From Pseudomonas putida (lineage in GTDB: Bacteria; Pseudomonadota; Gammaproteobacteria; Pseudomonadales; Pseudomonadaceae): a DNA stretch of 64,000 bases. Below, in pieces: positions 63,385 through 64,000 of the stretch. Location of the stretch: positions 136,001-200,000 of the forward strand of contig NZ_CP016634.1 of assembly GCF_002741075.1 (NCBI RefSeq). The letters are read 5' to 3'. Under the pieces are notes generated by a model that did no database searches, was not told the origin of the DNA, and saw only the letters and a program-made list of their open reading frames with translations. How positions within the stretch are numbered: position 1 is the stretch's first letter; each line of letters starts with the position of its first letter. The position numbers and the translations under genes are program-made.

Positions 63385-64000
63385 ATGGGTGCGCTATCAC
63401 ATTTGCGGGTGCTCGATCTTTCTCGCGTGCTGGCGGGCCCTTGGTCCGGTCAGATCCTTGCCGACCTTGGGGCCGATGTTATCAAGGTCGAGCGTCCGGG
63501 CACGGGGGACGATACCCGCTCGTGGGGCCCACCCTTCCTCAAGGATGCTCAGGGCGAGAACACCAGCGAAGCGGCCTATTATCTGTCGGCCAACCGCAAC
63601 AAGCGCTCGGTGACCATCGACTTCACTCAGCCAGAGGGCCAGCGCCTGGTGCGCGAGCTTGCGGCAAAGTCGGACATCGTCATCGAGAACTTCAAGGTGG
63701 GTGGCCTGGCCGCCTATGGACTGGATTACGCGAGCCTGAAGACGGTCAACCCGAAGCTCATCTATTGCTCGATCACCGGGTTCGGTCAGACAGGTCCTTA
63801 TGCCAAGCGGGCCGGTTATGACTTCATGATCCAGGGGCTCGGCGGGCTGATGAGCCTGACAGGTCGCCCGGAAGGTGAAGAAGGCGCGGGGCCCATCAAG
63901 GTGGGTGTCGCCCTGACGGACATTCTGACCGGGTTGTATTCGACCGTGGCGATCCTGGCCGCCCTCGCCTATCGCGACCAGACTGGCGTCGGCCAGCACG
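63385..64000 (+). CDS. class III CoA-transferase, glutarate CoA-transferase type (partial)
   Basis: The first 205 codons are in the window; the gene runs off the end. CaiB/Frc family: MGALSHLRVLDLSRVLAGPW, DLGADVIKVERPGTGDD, RNKRSVTIDF and the catalytic Asp146 in RAGYDFMIQ. GAGGAGCC precedes the ATG, 14 bases after gcdH. The place next to gcdH suggests it activates glutarate to glutaryl-CoA using succinyl-CoA, the substrate for GcdH. Confidence 0.9.
   Translation, partial: MGALSHLRVLDLSRVLAGPWSGQILADLGADVIKVERPGTGDDTRSWGPPFLKDAQGENTSEAAYYLSANRNKRSVTIDFTQPEGQRLVRELAAKSDIVIENFKVGGLAAYGLDYASLKTVNPKLIYCSITGFGQTGPYAKRAGYDFMIQGLGGLMSLTGRPEGEEGAGPIKVGVALTDILTGLYSTVAILAALAYRDQTGVGQH

Overview
The window is a high-GC gammaproteobacterial chromosome segment. 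Gene content and order point to the Pseudomonas putida group: sulP-cox operon, met transporter, katE, znu/zur, thrB, polA, engB, cytochromes c, dsbA, kinB/algB, gltP, pnt, gcdR-gcdH. The order runs parallel to known P. putida and P. aeruginosa loci, and the abundant REP palindromes (core like CGCGGGTAAACCCGC) fit the same genus. It is mostly core genome. I see no insertion sequence, prophage, CRISPR array, tRNA or rRNA gene.

Layout. 1-9.9 kb: end of a SulP transporter, an opposing conserved hypothetical, and a complete aa3/caa3-type cytochrome c oxidase operon with its assembly factors (coxB, coxA, ctaG, coxC, surf1, a SCO-like membrane protein, ctaA, ctaB, sco). It is preceded by a promoter with a sigma-S-like -10. 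10-12.5 kb: methionine ABC importer metNIQ. 12.8-15 kb: large-subunit catalase. 15-18.9 kb: a lipoprotein, znuB-znuC-zur, and divergent znuA with a shared Zur-box-like site. 19-23.1 kb: thrB, a DUF2782 protein, polA. 23.2-23.4 kb: an ErsA-type small RNA with a sigma-E/AlgU-type promoter and a strong terminator. 23.5-26.2 kb: engB, two cytochromes c, dsbA. 26.2-32.1 kb: a phosphodiesterase-fold protein, a diguanylate cyclase, a secreted protein, an AmpDh2/AmiD-type lipoprotein amidase and a CSS-EAL phosphodiesterase. 32.2-35.3 kb: algB-kinB.

35.5-37.5 kb: a small envelope module (BON protein, one-TM protein, DUF1328 protein, Ivy lysozyme inhibitor) with two sigma-54-type promoters beside the NtrC-family regulator AlgB. 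37.5-38.2 kb: a 731-base gene-free stretch holding strongly structured elements. 38.2-41.1 kb: gltP and a fused SpmA-SpmB protein. 41.1-44.6 kb: an MCE/Mla-type lipid transport operon. 44.6-51.3 kb: a DUF5924-type membrane protein, a membrane-anchored M16 peptidase, a Na/Pi cotransporter, a TerC protein and a CitMHS transporter. 51.5-55.7 kb: a GFA protein, then a putative HExxH protein encoded with three tandem DUF2388 paralogues, then a DUF1127 protein. 56.1-60.7 kb: a CoA-transferase/hydrolase and the pntAa-pntAb-pntB transhydrogenase operon, whose leader can fold into a multi-branched structure. 61.1-64 kb: gcdR, gcdH and the start of a class III CoA-transferase (glutarate catabolism).

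The strongest leads beyond routine annotation are the structured pnt leader, the sigma-54 promoter pair beside algB, the structured locus upstream of gltP, the ErsA-like RNA, the DUF2388/HExxH operon, and a cryptic SCO-like CX3C protein inside the cox operon.
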